Below are positions 32,436-45,500 of a stretch of DNA of 64,000 nt, piece by piece. The first letter of the stretch is position 1. The number at the start of each line of letters is the position of its first letter. Source of the stretch: Fasciolopsis buskii (Eukaryota > Platyhelminthes > Trematoda > Plagiorchiida > Fasciolidae); the NCBI GenBank assembly GCA_008360955.1, contig LUCM01008148.1, positions 186,001 through 250,000 on the forward strand. Direction: 5' to 3'. A program made the translations under genes and the position numbers. The notes beneath the pieces were generated by a model. The model saw only the letters and a program-made list of their open reading frames with translations, was not told the origin of the DNA and made no database searches.

Positions 32436-35060
32436 GGCAACAACCGGCTGCATTGTGCCGCTGCTGGCGTAATGCAGTTCTGGCAACCACGTCGGTGTCG
32501 ATTGGTCAGGGAATTTTGGATTTATGAAGCGTGTAAATTATTATCACGTTGATTAACTTGCCCTGTTTCTTCTGTGGAATCCGTATATGCTCACTGTTTA
32601 AAGGGTACCCCGTGTTTTGGGTGACGAAAGAAACACTATGGACAGTGTTCTTTTGTTGGAGGGAGCAGTGTAACGAGCAGGCTGTGAGCAGCGATCTTGG
32701 ATTTTGTTGAGTAATATGCCGACCGCCGGACAGTCCTTTTCAATTGGCTCCATGGAAGTCACCATCTTAAACGGAACACAAAAGAGAGTAACGTGATCCG
32801 AAGCCTGGTAAGCGGATCAACCAACACCAACACTTATTCAACAAAACCCACGATAAGGTAGACTGTCATTCCAAGAAAGAATATGGCAGGCGCAGAAGAC
32901 TTCCTCAATAACCTATTGGGGACGAGAAATAATTAGTGCAAACTCAGAGAAAGGAAGATCCTTTCATAGGGTAAATAATATCAGTAATAAAGACTATAGA
33001 TTTATTGCATAATTTTCCGGAAATGACGATAACTCCCGGCAATCAGGCGGACCACAGCATGTTATTTCAGATTTCAGTTCGTCAGTTCGATCGCTCCTGC
33101 CGTCCATCAACTTCCACATATGACAACTCTCTGTTCGTCGCTAGTCTCTTTGAAATTTTTCAAAGAAATTTCAAAAATCGATCAGAGAAAGGGGTTGAAA
33201 TAGGGCCTCAAGTAAAGAAAATTTCTGGGTGAGATGTTCAGTTGGCTGTGTAGTGTGGATCAAAGCCGTTATGCTGTATCTTTTGGAATAGGGACATAGG
33301 GAACCTCATGCTACCAATATCCCTGGACTTATTTGATGGACATTTTGGCCTTTCCCAAGGCAATATTCGCAAGAGATTTTATCAAGATCAACGGACTAAA
33401 CGTCAAGACAAACTCTTGCACTATGCACAACAAATACAGGCCCACTGTGAGTAAAGATGGAAAGGTGAAGATGAGAACCGAACAGAAGCTACATCATTCT
33501 TTGAAAACACTCCTTTAAATCGATAATTGACTGATGCTAATTTGGCCTGAAGACATTACTTTCCGTTACTTGTAATCCTTTTGCTTAAATCTGCTTGGGG
33601 GGAATTAGACTATTTTAGCACTTTGGTAAATGCCTTCTTGGAAAAAACAAATGCAAAAACGTGGCCATATCAGCAGGAATGCTTGTAAACAGGCAAACGT
33701 TTACTGTAGTTTACTGTTCATATAATTATCCCTATACTTGTTTGTTCTATCAACTTTCTTCCGTCTTGGAAGACGATGCCATATTTTCAACACGGTGATT
33801 TGCACCATTCGTGATAGGTAACTTCTAACCGGCAGTAATACGCTGGTAAACTGCAGATGGATAAAATGTGTTCTCTCCATACGACTAAGTTAAGTTTTGG
33901 CAGAACAATAAAGTAAAACAAATGGTCAGCTCCCGCGACCTCCTACGGTGCTTATCGCGACAAAGCCATCACCCGCATTTATCCCATCTCGCCTCATCAA
34001 GCTTGATAATTCCGTGAACATTTAGCAGGAAGAATGGTTCACCCTACACAAGTCAGAAACCGTTAGTGAACTACCACAGCCGTAGGCGTTTTGTACACTC
34101 CATAAGTTATTGCCAGACCGTTTCCCGAAGCTCATATCTGCCCACAGGAAACGGTACTATTCAAAAACACCGGAATCATAGCAAGGAGTAAATAACTCAT
34201 CTGGGAACTTTCGACTGGCCGTAAACGGTAGTGAGGAACACATATTATGTAGCTTGTTGATATACGGGAACCGATCAGAAATTGGAGTGTTTATTCTCTG
34301 GGACAGACCAGCCCTAGTCATATTAGCTCACCAGGCGGAATTCGTATTCGGTTGCTGGTTGATTCTGTGAAATCGTGTAATTATAATTTTTGTCAAATTT
34401 TGGATGAGATTATATCCGTTTTATTGTGGAAATTGGATGTCGAACACACCTGTTACGCAACAGTCATGAAATGCTAACAACATTTTTTCAAATCTGCATC
34501 TGGAATCAGATCCCATTATATGTTTACGTCAATTACATTGCCATTTCAAAATTCACGAAAGCCAAATAAGACAAACAGATTTGATTAAATTGCTCACCGG
34601 GATAAATCCACTACCACATCTTTTATTTCGAACGTGTCTATTGATTTTCTTTGTTTGTAATGATCACTCTGAAGATAGAATTCTCAAATTTCCTACCAAT
34701 AGGATTTTTAGTAAACAGTTTTTGAATGAACTTGCGCACAGTACTCTTGAGATACGCGATTCATCTGACTGAATTAATTTGGTCAGAACTTTCTTCCTGT
34801 TGTACAAATTTACGTCTTTAAAGATGCTGGATTATCGTCACTTTATAGGAGCCAAGTTCTTGAGATCTGCAATAAGTACACCATATGGGTATGAGTACTA
34901 TTGCTGCATAGTATTTTGCTCAGAGTTCAAGTGCAATTTTTAAGGCAACAGTAATTTCTAGACTGCGGAGACAGTGGGGTCTGAAATAAGAACCACAAAA
35001 CCAGACCATGTTTTATCAGCTTACAAAAAGTAATATAGATCAGATAAAACTACCATGGAC
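32436..35060. other. No supported gene
   Basis: About 2.6 kb with only short frames on both strands and no recognisable element protein. Confidence 0.35.
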
Positions 35061-35147
35061 AGGAGAGTACCGGGTACGCATACCTAATGAGCGGCAGTAA
35101 CTGCGAGACCGGTCGCATGCTTCCGGAGAAATTTTGTTCACTCCTCC
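35061..35147 (+). repeat. Dispersed ~80-bp repeat, copy B
   Basis: Clearly alignable to 56083-56169: both begin GAGAGTACCGG(G/A)TACGCA(T/C)ACCT and end in TTTTGTTCACT. Also related to 1731-1808 and, on the other strand, 49822-49880. Confidence 0.65.
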
Positions 35148-35719
35148 CTAATGTTAGACAAATTATACCACCCTTGATCCGCAATCAACGTTTGAATGAT
35201 AGATGAAAAAACCAGATAGAAGAATGTAAGTATCATCGGTTGGATCTACATGACTGAACGACGACGGTGCTCACATAAGAGATGTTATGGATGGTATACT
35301 CTGTTTCTTGATACAAGATGGGTCACCTTGTATACTATACCTTGCTTCGGATTAATTTGTCTCCCAGAAAATTAAAACCCGAAATAGATAAATTGTTTTC
35401 TTACATTGAATTACAGATACAGGTCGCAGGACTATAAGCAAGTAAGGGACACAATTTCACAGGGCTTATGTCCAGATAATGCGTTCATACGCTTTTTGGA
35501 TACCTCCTTTATCTACCACAAAGACATCATTCTCGATTTATGCTTGTAAAATGGTACAACGTTTAGGGGAGAGAGAGTTAATTTAATTATCTAGTGACTT
35601 ACCGGGATACATCAAACCAGAAATTACACTTTTTATTGCTGAACACCAACCACTTGGTGCCCTCATTAGCCAATAATGTTTAGTTAGCTCTTCCAAGCTG
35701 GTAGCGATGGTTTTGATCC
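35148..35719. other. No supported gene
   Basis: Nothing recognisable before the 3' end of the minus-strand LINE. Confidence 0.35.
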
Positions 35720-38700
35720 ATCAATGTTCAACGCAAAATCATCGTCTTCATCCTTTTCATCGTTGGGCCTGGAACGGCAGGCCAGGCCCTACTGATCACT
35801 GTCTTTTAGTCAGAGTAAATCCTTGTTATAGGAAGAATGAATATGGAAAAAGAACAGGCGGTAGACCTACACAGGCGGGAAGGGATAGGATTGTTAGAGT
35901 AGCTAACACAAGGAAAAAAATCATTTTGATTCAACAGAAAATGACAATACTATCGCTACTGTTTACGGTTCGCTGGCATATCCTCCAGTGTCTCACGCCG
36001 GCCAGTTGACGGGTCTTTCGGACTCCAATCACGAAGAAGTGAGACACCCACTTTACCTAAGTTCGTTGTGCATTTTCTCATCTCACGTTGTCACGGCATC
36101 TACTGACCTCGGCGTGGCTTGTTTAATTCCGTGGGAGGAACGCAAAATAAAGCACAGTATGGTAGACATTTGTTTGCCATGCACAACACAAACCCAACAG
36201 CACAGTCTGCCTAAGCTCATAAACTTAGATAAGGTGTTCTCAGCATCAGAACCTAGTAATAAAGTCCTAAATTCCACACTGCTCACCCCGCCACTCCATC
36301 CAGTCCTAGCTATACTACGTAGACATTGGTGTCCGAAGACCTCTAACAAACGAACATCCCCCACACGCATACCTTATGCCTTGCAACCATACAACAGAAC
36401 AGAGCACACTGCGGCACAGTACACACGATCTTCCAACTTCAGTGAAATAGCAAGCCGACGCCACAAATGCTTCAGTTCAGTATACCGTGTTCGAGTCCCA
36501 GATATGCTCTTGCTCGCCTCCATTGCCGTGTTACCTTCTTGTGACATGTAGCTAACAATTTATGTGAAACGATCCACAGTCTTTAGTTTCTATCCACCTA
36601 GCACCAAGTTCTAGTAAGCCGTCATCTTTTCCGGTAAAAGTACTTCACACGTTGAAGATGCAGAGCACATGCCGATCGGAGTTACAAACCTCGAGATTCT
36701 GTGCAGTGCACACTGTGCATATTCAATAGATTCAAAAGGGCACATGGCGTCCTCTACGCGATCTAGATCACACAGATTTCCTCCATTTCCAAGTTCGACT
36801 ACTACATGCAGAAGACCTCCTAAGGCATCTTCCATCACCTTGTCTATGACGAAGTTAAACAGTAATGGAGAGATGGGGCACCTTTGTCGAACACCCCTAG
36901 TGGCTTCGAATGGACTTGACCGTTCACTGTATACTCTCGCACGACCACAGGTGCGCAAGTATAACACTGGCAGCAGGTTCACGAAATTTTCTGGCATACT
37001 CTTCTGATGGAGAGTACTGCCCGGCCGACTGAATCGAACGCACCTCCCGAGGAGAGAAAAAACTGCGATGGTGGGGCCACGGTGTTTGTGGCGCTTTCCG
37101 AGTAACTGTCTTAGAGAGAATATCTGGACGATGCAGTCTCAACAGGCCACTCTGCTGTTCACTGATGCTACCGGTGTCAAACGGAACAACGTCTTAGTGA
37201 CTATCGAAATCAAACTAATCCCACGGTGATTGCTACATTAATTCAGTGTGCCCTTCGTGGAGATGATTACGGTAGTTACTCACCAGTCCAAGTTACCTGA
37301 ATGTCACGGGAACGGTAGGTGCTTCCGTTGACGCCTGTCGACCTAGTTTTAAAAGAACAGGAAGGAGTCCTTCAGAACCAGGTAGCTTTTTTTGCCTCAG
37401 CAGTCCAATGCTCTAGTCTATTTCAAATTCCGTTGGTGGATCAATGGACATTTCTCAAGGATTGGCAGCTGTGTTCGTCGGACTAACTACATTAGTGTGC
37501 GACCAGCTAAACCACGTCTTGAAGTGTTCATCCCTGCGGCTGAGTCTTTTCCGACTATCATGATTGGGCTCTCCATTTCTGTCGAACACGATTTCACTAA
37601 TCGAAGTAGGCCGCCACTGTTACGTGTAAGCTTAAACAGTATTTGACTGTCATCTGAAGAGGCCGCTAATTCCATCTCTTCGGCTACTTTAACCCTCCAG
37701 ACTTATGGTCAACCGATGCTGTAGATGTCGTCGCATCCTATTCACCCCGGTGGATTCATGGAATTGGCATTTTTGCCCAGCGACCCTTGTGAGATCCAGT
37801 GTCTTTGATGAAGACTAAATCTAAAACCACAGGCAAAATAGGCTGCCAAATACATCTCGATTTCATCTCAGCGCTCGCCTACGTTGCTGCACGTCGATAT
37901 TCTTAGTTCGTTTGATAGTTTGTGCACAGAGTTGGTGAGAACAACTAAATCACACAAACATTTGACATCCGATCGGGTTTGTGGCCTTCGTCGATGGCCG
38001 TTGAGCTGCAGCGAAAATCGCATTAAAACTAACGCATGGTCCGATTCGACGTACGATCCACAGTTCTGAACAGAACCGCACCAGCACTAACTTATTGGCA
38101 TATGGTCAGTCAGACTCAGGCTACCCATCGCGTTAGAGCGCCATGTCTCTGTGCGACGGAAACTATATCGGAAACTCGTGCTAGACAGGAACAAAGGATT
38201 GTTTGCACAAACCTGGAGAACCCTGTCCTCGTTATAGATACGCTAAACAAACAAGGAGCAATGCCCACCTAAACAAGTTTCTGATGCACCCATTTTTCAA
38301 ACTTGAGCATTAAAGTCATTTGCTGCCACTGCAGCGTCCGAAACCTTGTTCCTGCAAACAAGAGTGACGCGTTCCTTTTAGAACTCATTTATTTGCGCAT
38401 TGGAGCTAAGGCCAACAGATCCCTGCAGCCTTACGAAACATAGACAGCTGGTAACCTGGACTCAGTCTAAAAAGGTCGTTCAGCCTCGTCACTCAAGGCC
38501 ATCTGCACACCACGCTGACCCGCAGCCCGAACCGCCTCTTCTCCGGAAGTGTGTAGGAAATATGCCGATGAGACATTAGACGCAGCTAGTTGAATTACTT
38601 TACTCAAACCCTGAATTCGTGCTTCACCAACGCAGCGGACATCAGTCGAAAGTGAGTTCATTGTCAGCGCTAAACGCGCATACTGATCAGCCTGCATTGG

Positions 38701-39006
38701 AGTGGGCACATTGAAGGAGCCGAGATTCAGTGGCCGATAAGGCTTAAGATGATATGAGCTAACGGTTTGAAAACCACTTACGAAACTGTTTGACAACGAA
38801 CCGTTACAGGAATCCAGCACTTTATCATTGTAGGCATAAGGGCCACGAGGAGCAGGCAAAGAGCGAGAACTAGAGGGTGAAGACACAAGGAGAATAAAAA
38901 AGGGAACTAACAATCGTTCGTCCCAGTTTGGCTTTGCATTCGGCACGCAATGAACATGAACTATTGTTCGTTCATGATAAACAAGCAGAAAATGTACAGT
39001 TTTCAC
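35720..39006 (-). mobile_element. LINE retrotransposon, nearly complete but decayed
   Basis: Read on the minus strand, domains come in normal LINE order. Endonuclease: 39006-38467, with LNLGSFNVPTPMQADQYARL and DVRCVGEARIQGLSKVIQLA. Further endonuclease blocks in other frames follow to about 37900 (a degraded FLxSTxF and a xSDHALV-like word). RT fingers and linker: about 37675-37150, with NHRGISLISIVTK. RT palm: 36997-36611, with RGVRQRCPISPLLFNFVIDK; the catalytic YADD position reads RVED. C-terminal domain: 36370-36083, with DVRLLEVFGHQCLRSIARTG and a degraded GHVxRM position; a final ETLEDMPANRKQ-like word lies near 35990. Stops and frame changes are frequent. It appears RTE/CR1-like. Confidence 0.8.
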
Positions 39007-39286
39007 GATAGATTTTCATCTTTTTTCGGGTTTAATCGAATTCAGTATACGTATACTGCGCTGTGTCGGAAAACCGTGAAACATGAGTGACGAGTTTTCA
39101 TTTTCACTCGAATCATAATTATAAAAAGGGGATTTGTAGAATAAGTCTGTGTTCTGTACATTGGCTACTACTACATTTTCTTAGTTAAGCATCCCTAAGG
39201 ATTCACTGCCAGGATACCCGGTGTGTTCATTCTCTCTACATCTAACCGGGACTTGGCGAGAAAGGCAGTAGAGGTAGCTCTGCTGT

Positions 39287-39959
39287 TCAATGCCTAAAGT
39301 GACGATGATGGTGATGATGCTGATGAAGTGGGGTGACGTCAATGCTAAGTGGTTTGGTGACCAGGACCAATGGGCCACATGTAATGATGATATGGTTAAC
39401 ATTATATATATTACATATATACATTTGAATAAACCGAACAACAGTAGAAATAAGTTGAATGTTCTCCCTGGACGGCTGATCATGTGACTTTCTTTCCGGG
39501 AATGTTTTTTTGATTGAAGAGAATGTTTGGTTGAATTTCAAGAGGCCTTTAGGGAACTGCGGAGTTAATTCACTCACAAATTCCAATACGGTATGTCCTG
39601 GCGTACAGTGGCCAAACGAATCACTTTTGCGAAGCAAAATTTTTTCAGAAAGTTTGCGTTGCACAAAGTGTGGTCTTTGGACTAATTCTACCCTACTTTT
39701 ATACCTTTTCAGTCTCTGGGTGAAAATTTCAATCATAGAATGGATAAGAAAAATGTTTAATGCAAAACATCAAATAACTGTCCACCAGTTTCTAGTCCTC
39801 CTCGTCAACGACTCCAGTGAACTACATCCCAGTGGTGTGCAGTTCAATTTTGGAAATCACCATATCTTAGCGAATACTACGTTTCCAAGCAGTTTCATTC
39901 TGCGCAGCTTGATTGTCTGTGGTTACCACCTAAATCAAGCTTGGGATAAGAGAAATTGA
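39287..39959. other. Open frames of 149 codons on both strands
   Basis: The plus frame at 39510-39959 and the minus frame at 39287-39736 are each 149 codons and overlap by 227 bp. The plus frame (with LHPSGVQFNFGNHHILANTT near its end) looks more protein-like. The minus frame ends in a His run caused by a GATGAT-type simple repeat at 39301-39330. I recognise neither; at most one is coding. Confidence 0.22.
39301..39332. repeat. GATGAT-type simple repeat
   Basis: GACGATGATGGTGATGATGCTGATGA is an imperfect trinucleotide tract. It creates a His run in the opposed frame. Confidence 0.7.
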
Positions 39960-40552
39960 ATGCTAACTAAAAGTGAAGTGCTGTCACTGAATCAATCTTG
40001 TACCACGTGTTATAATAAACTTAGAACGGATTTTCTATTAGACATAATTCTTAAACTAATGCCGGCTATATTCTCTGAAGATGTTTGAGTAGGAACTGGC
40101 ACTAGTACGCAACACTGTAGGCTACAGATTCATGTTCTGTTCCCTAGCACAATCTCAGCAATGCGAGATTATTTTCATTATTGAACTTCATAGTTCCATT
40201 CCTAGTATTTTTAGTGAGACGATGAGACATCACCATTGTCAGTATCTTGCAGCAAATAACCCAGCTCATTTCAGGGCATTTCAGCTGCACAAACATATCT
40301 ACAGTCTGTTTGTTAGCTCGAAGCATCGAAAAAAATTGAAAGTCACAATATTTTAAAAGGGATTTGTTTGGTTCCGTTAAATACAGAGACGTCACTAACT
40401 GCGGCAGTCAACCATATCGCTTAAGTTATGCAGTCATCGCGTTGACGAACTGTATGTACGCCAAGATAGTCGATCTTCAGGACCGAACGACTTAAGGAGT
40501 GCATCGAAAAATCGATGTGCCATATACTGGTTTTTATGGTGAACGATATAAG

Positions 40553-40675
40553 GTTAATAACACAATGCCGTTGGTAGATGTAATATACCCACGTTTATAA
40601 AATTGCCTTGAGAAAGACTACCCACGTTAGTCGAAACGTTGGCTTACTGCATCTACCAGTAACGCTGTTATTAAC
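40553..40675 (+). ncRNA. Hairpin with hammerhead-ribozyme-like core
   Basis: The flanks 40553-40580 and 40650-40675 are imperfect inverted complements (GTTAATAAC ... TGGTAGATG against CATCTACCA ... GTTATTAAC). Between them lies TTGAGAAA, a 5-bp stem GACTA/TAGTC with a 7-nt loop (40616-40632), then GAAAC (40633-40637). Hammerhead ribozymes have CUGANGA, stem II, GAAA in this order, and Penelope-like elements are known to carry such ribozymes. The first box here deviates from the consensus (TTGAGAA for CTGANGA), so activity is doubtful. The terminal repeats suggest a short mobile unit or a relic of a Penelope-type repeat. Confidence 0.35.
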
Positions 40676-41572
40676 ATTACCATTCACAATAGCAGATCTT
40701 CCTCCATGACTAAAACATGCGCCAGTCGCCTTAACCTGTTCACATGCTGTTTGCTGGATTTTCTGGATTCTGCGGCGCAATGCCCCACACCTGACTCCAA
40801 CATTGCTAATGCAATTCTACTAACTTTTTTCACTAAAGTTGTCAAGGCATTTGTTGAAACAACTAATCTCGTACATCTGTTCCCAACGGTCTTGTTTTTG
40901 ACCCATGTTGCAGGAGCGATTTTACAGCAGCGGTGTGAACACGACCTTAAATGTATAACGGAATTTCATACCTATATCACAAAAGTGGCATATTGGTTAA
41001 GGCCAATACAGCCTTCTTTACATGCGACGACACTTTATACGATATAAGACCACAAAAAGAGATACAACTGCCACCTAACAAAATTAACCTGTCTCGCCCA
41101 ACTCCTTCCTCGTACCAGCAAAGCTCAGCGAACAAATGTCATGCGCGACTACACATAAAAGGCCATCCGCATTCACACAGGGAAATGCAAATGAACGTAC
41201 AATACAGTCGAAGTTAAGTTCTTTTCGGGGCAACATTGTGTACTTTTAGCTTTACGGTAGCGGCTCGTGCACGAGTGACCATAGTGTTGGGCTCATAATA
41301 CTAGATCCGACTTGTTGCGATATGCATTGCAATGGAAATCATTTGGTAACTTCGGCATTCTAACTGTCCAGGAGAGTACCCCGACAACTACCTTGCATTC
41401 CACAAAGGTGCACGCTTGAGATCTCAACCAGCTTGTGACCTGGTCAGAGTTGTTCTTGCCATAGTTTAGGCACCTCCTCCTACGGCTTTTGTTTTCCTTG
41501 GCCGGGTAAAGTGGTGTCCGTCGGAACTGACAGCTTGCATCATTCCTCTTCAGATCTGCAGTTCAAGCGACC
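40676..41572. other. Unassigned, one open frame
   Basis: A plus frame at 40706-41047 (113 codons) is open but has no splice or family support. I see nothing else to name. Confidence 0.2.
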
Positions 41573-41649
41573 ATGCAAATTCCCATAACCTTATATCAGT
41601 ATAATAGCGTTGGCAGGTGTTCGAACATTAATTTGTCTGACTTCTTGCA

Positions 41650-41812
41650 CGTAGATGAGAACATGCATTCATGTGAAGATCCGGTTAAGTCACCAGTATT
41701 CGTCAACCGCCTCAATGACATTGCGACCAATTTTGGAATTCGTTTTGCATTTCAAGAATGCAGGAAGGCTTTTGAGGTAGCTCGAAGTCAAACCTTGTTC
41801 TTGTTGGGTTAG
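41650..41812 (+). mobile_element. LINE RT remnant
   Basis: The frame carries VFVNRLNDIATNFGIRFAFQECRKAF, which resembles the RT stretch FLxxLxxxxxxFGMxFAPxKCKxL seen in LINEs of this window (compare GMHFVPMKCKML near 60525). Only this short piece is recognisable; its flanks are not. Confidence 0.4.
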
Positions 41813-42173
41813 TATTGCGTGGAACAGAGAAGTTGCATTACTTTAGAAGTTACAACAGTTGAAATTCTACCAAGAACACAGAAGACTTAATCGGTATTTA
41901 GGAATTGGAGTCAAATATGTTGCTAGGATGACAAATGCTTATTGACCAAAGGTTTGTTGTAGCGGTGTTGAGACCTGTCCATTTACAGAGTACAAAAAAA
42001 CCAGTTTTGGCGACAGAGGATAAGTCAGCATTGTCGGCATTTGAGCATCGGCATTTTTGTTGTATTGTTTAACTATCTTTAGAGAAATTTTTTTGAATCT
42101 TCTAAAAGATATATGTCCCAAGTTGTGATCTCTATAAAAGCAGCAAATCAGACGACCTTAAGTTTGTTCGGTC

Positions 42174-42560
42174 TTGCCTTGTGGATGCAAGCACATCGTC
42201 TGTCTCTTTGTTAAGTGTCCTTCGAGCGTGATATCTTTCGAAGAGAGGTCACAATGTTTGCTCCCTATCGCAGTGAAAAGATTTGGACTGGCTCGCCTCG
42301 GACCATTTAGTCATTTGGGTTGGGATTCGTTAGTTCCGCTATCAAGGAAAACCAGAGGGCCAGATACGAGGGCAAAAAAATACCTTGGGTTTTGGTGGCT
42401 ACGTAATATTTACAGGTTGCGTGATAATGGTTGTGCCCCATCTGCTCAACACCGATTCACTCTTAACTGTCTGAGCAGTCCACCATGTGAGGGTACTTGC
42501 TGCAAAGGTTCGTCACTGTCCCACATTCAGCTGTGTGCCTATGACTGGGAATTGATCTAA
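42174..42560 (+). other. Unassigned 128-codon open frame
   Basis: The frame begins at TTG, not ATG, and runs to TAA. It is Cys- and Arg-rich, with FGLARLGPFSHLGWDSLVPL and FWWLRNIYRLRDNGCAPSAQ. It may be an exon or a piece of a repetitive element. No motif decides between them. Confidence 0.25.
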
Positions 42561-45500
42561 ATCCAGTTAATGTTTTAATCAAATCAAGTAATCTGTTTTC
42601 TCAAATCAAGCAAATTTAAGATCAAAAGTACTTGCATGGTTAGCCGAGTTTTTCCTCCTGCAAAAAATATCATGTGACCATTTGGGACATCCAGTTTGAT
42701 CCTTCTAATTGATTAATGGTAAATATTTTGACAAATCGACTGGTCTCTAAATACAATTCGCAAAAATATAATTTTTAAAATTGGGTCTCCCATAAAGTGC
42801 TTTCGGGGCATTGCTAGCGTAGCATTAGTCAGTCGTATAGTAGCCTTTAAAATTGTATTTCATATCTGCAGACGTAACGCGGCATGGATCAAAGTGACGG
42901 ATCAAGAGAAAACCTCCTTTTTTTTTCAACATTTTATTAGTGTGTTTACCCGCAAGTCCCAAGTTTCGTGCACAGATCACCTAGACTTATTTCACAATGA
43001 AAACTTCATAGTCTAGCCCAACAGATCTTGAATAGTCAGTCGCACATGCAGTTGGCTTTATGCGTGAAACTTAAACGATTATTGAGTCAGGCCGCATTGT
43101 ATGTAGATGGGTAACTCGTATTGCCTCCAATTTTCTATCTAATGTGTCTTCGCCCTGCTTGTAAAATACATCCCAGAAAGGGTCCGACCATACCGGCAAA
43201 GAAAAACGCGACTTGTGGAATTGTTTACTGAATAGATCATTTCTTTGTAAAATAGACAGATCCAAGAAAACATGAAACGTGAGTTTTAGCTGTGTACCAA
43301 ACCTTGCATTTCAAGTAGGAGTTTTATGATTTTCTTTACCACACCTAAAAATATATTTGACACAAATGCAAACTTGTTTGAGTTCAGGAGCAGTGGACCG
43401 CTCAGGTAATCCGCTCCTTTTAAGACATGCAAAATGCAGGGCGGATGATAGGACAAATTTCAAACAGACCCATCAGTAAGACGTCGTTACGTTGCAGCTT
43501 GATGCGAATCCAGTCACGGGCATCGCCTACAATTTAGTACCGTGTCCCCTACCCCCAAATGGTCTGAACATCAGCAAATCAGATGTCACGACTAATCGTC
43601 GTCATGACTACATCTGGCGGAAGCTGATTAATTCATCTCGCTCCAGGCCTTTTGGATATATCCTCATATCGCAGCCCACGGTCAGTCATGATCTTACATT
43701 TCCATTTTTCTAGTTTTTATCCAACTTGCGAATAAATGAAGAAGCATATCTGTAAGTGGGAAAGTTTAGTGCTGGATGCTTTAAGAGTCGGCTATTAGCA
43801 GAGGCCAAAATCCAACACTGGGTTTTTTCGACAGGCTTTTACCCAACCATGAACAGGGCTTATGACTCAAAGGACACAAATCTGGTCGACTGGAAGTCGG
43901 GAATAAAGGAGCGAATCTGTCGTTCAGCCTAGCTTGGGGAAAAAGTAAAGGGGATTTGATTTTGGTGACACGTTCCAAAATAAAGGGTGAGGGAGATGAC
44001 AGCGCTGCTCGAAATAAAAGCCAACGAGGAGGAAGTAAGCCCCAAAAGACTGGAACCAACTGGACGATGAGCTTTTAACTGTGCGGGCCTGTATTAATGG
44101 TTTAATTATCGCAACCAATCAAGAGATTTATGCACCAGCAACCAGAAACTTGATTGTTCTTGATTGATTAAACCCAGTGGGACTAAACTGAAACCGGGAC
44201 GACTGAATAAATTCACTACAGTTGGCAACTATGGAACTAAGATCTTAAAACAAACCTTTCGGGCAAGCAGCTAACAAGACCTATATTTCAAAATTTCCGA
44301 TGCTTTTGAACTATCATGCAACGGACGACTGCGAAATGCTATGGTGTTTTAAAGTGCCCATTCGTCTTGATCCAAACATGATTATGAAATAGACAACTGT
44401 CACTAAGAATCACTAGGTTAATCGCAGATATTAGCTCACCTGATAGCCAGGAAAATGATGATTAATTGTCGTCTTAGTACTGGTAGTGAATAGTGGTTTA
44501 CAACTAAAAACAACAAAATTTTCATTTACATTAGATTTCTTAACACAAACAGTCAACCGTGCATTTGATAAACGTTTGTTTCTTTTCACCTCGTGCTGTT
44601 TATTTTTTAATACTCATACACTACTTCAGTAGGTATGCAGCAAACCGTTTTAGACGACCAACTAGGCAGATGAACGACGATGGGAACTACAATTTGAACA
44701 ATATTTTATTGCCAAGATAATGCTTGTTTGACTACAGCTGGTCAGCACAGTTCTTCCAAGCATTACTCTAATGTTGTTTCTGCTCTCTACGGATAGCACG
44801 AGGTAGATTACGTCAAGCTTCAATTTCCAGGCTCATTATACTATGATTTTCTCTGTCGTTTCATAGTAGCAACCAATCTCTTAATCCTTTCAGATGTCAT
44901 CACTAATGATCAGATTGGAAAAATCGTAAACTATCAGTTTACGAATATAATACGGGCTTTGTAGATCAAATTATACGATGCGATTACGGGGAAAACTGAT
45001 CTGTCTTTTCATTCAAGCAATAAGAGATTTTCTCCACTCTGTTTATTCCCTGAAGGTTTTTAATCGTTTTTCTTTCTGACCAGCTAGATAGGACCATCAA
45101 CCGGCTGGCGCCACAAAAACACGAGCAAAACATTTGACAGATCGTCTGATATTTCCTGTCAGAACTAGAAATCTTTTTTGAATATCAATACGAGTTGTGA
45201 CCAAAGCATCTTTACCGATGAGGTTCTGCATGAACATGAGGATGAACTGCAGTCGACCAGACTCTGACACGAAACGGCAGCTGATGAGGATTTCGGTGAT
45301 AGCTTCATTGAACAAGATTTTCGGTATCCAGAATTATGCTGCAGCAACATGATATGTCATCCAAACAGAAATGAGTTGCTCTATGCCTGATGAATGAGCT
45401 GAGAATCTGAGAGTTTCGGAACCCTATAACCCCGTCACCTTTCTTATTTTAATTTCCGTTCGTTAGGTCGAAACTTCAAATTTTGCCAAAAATATTTAGC

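Noticed and set aside
36669..37007. 112-codon plus frame
   Set aside because: It is antisense to the LINE RT palm on the minus strand.
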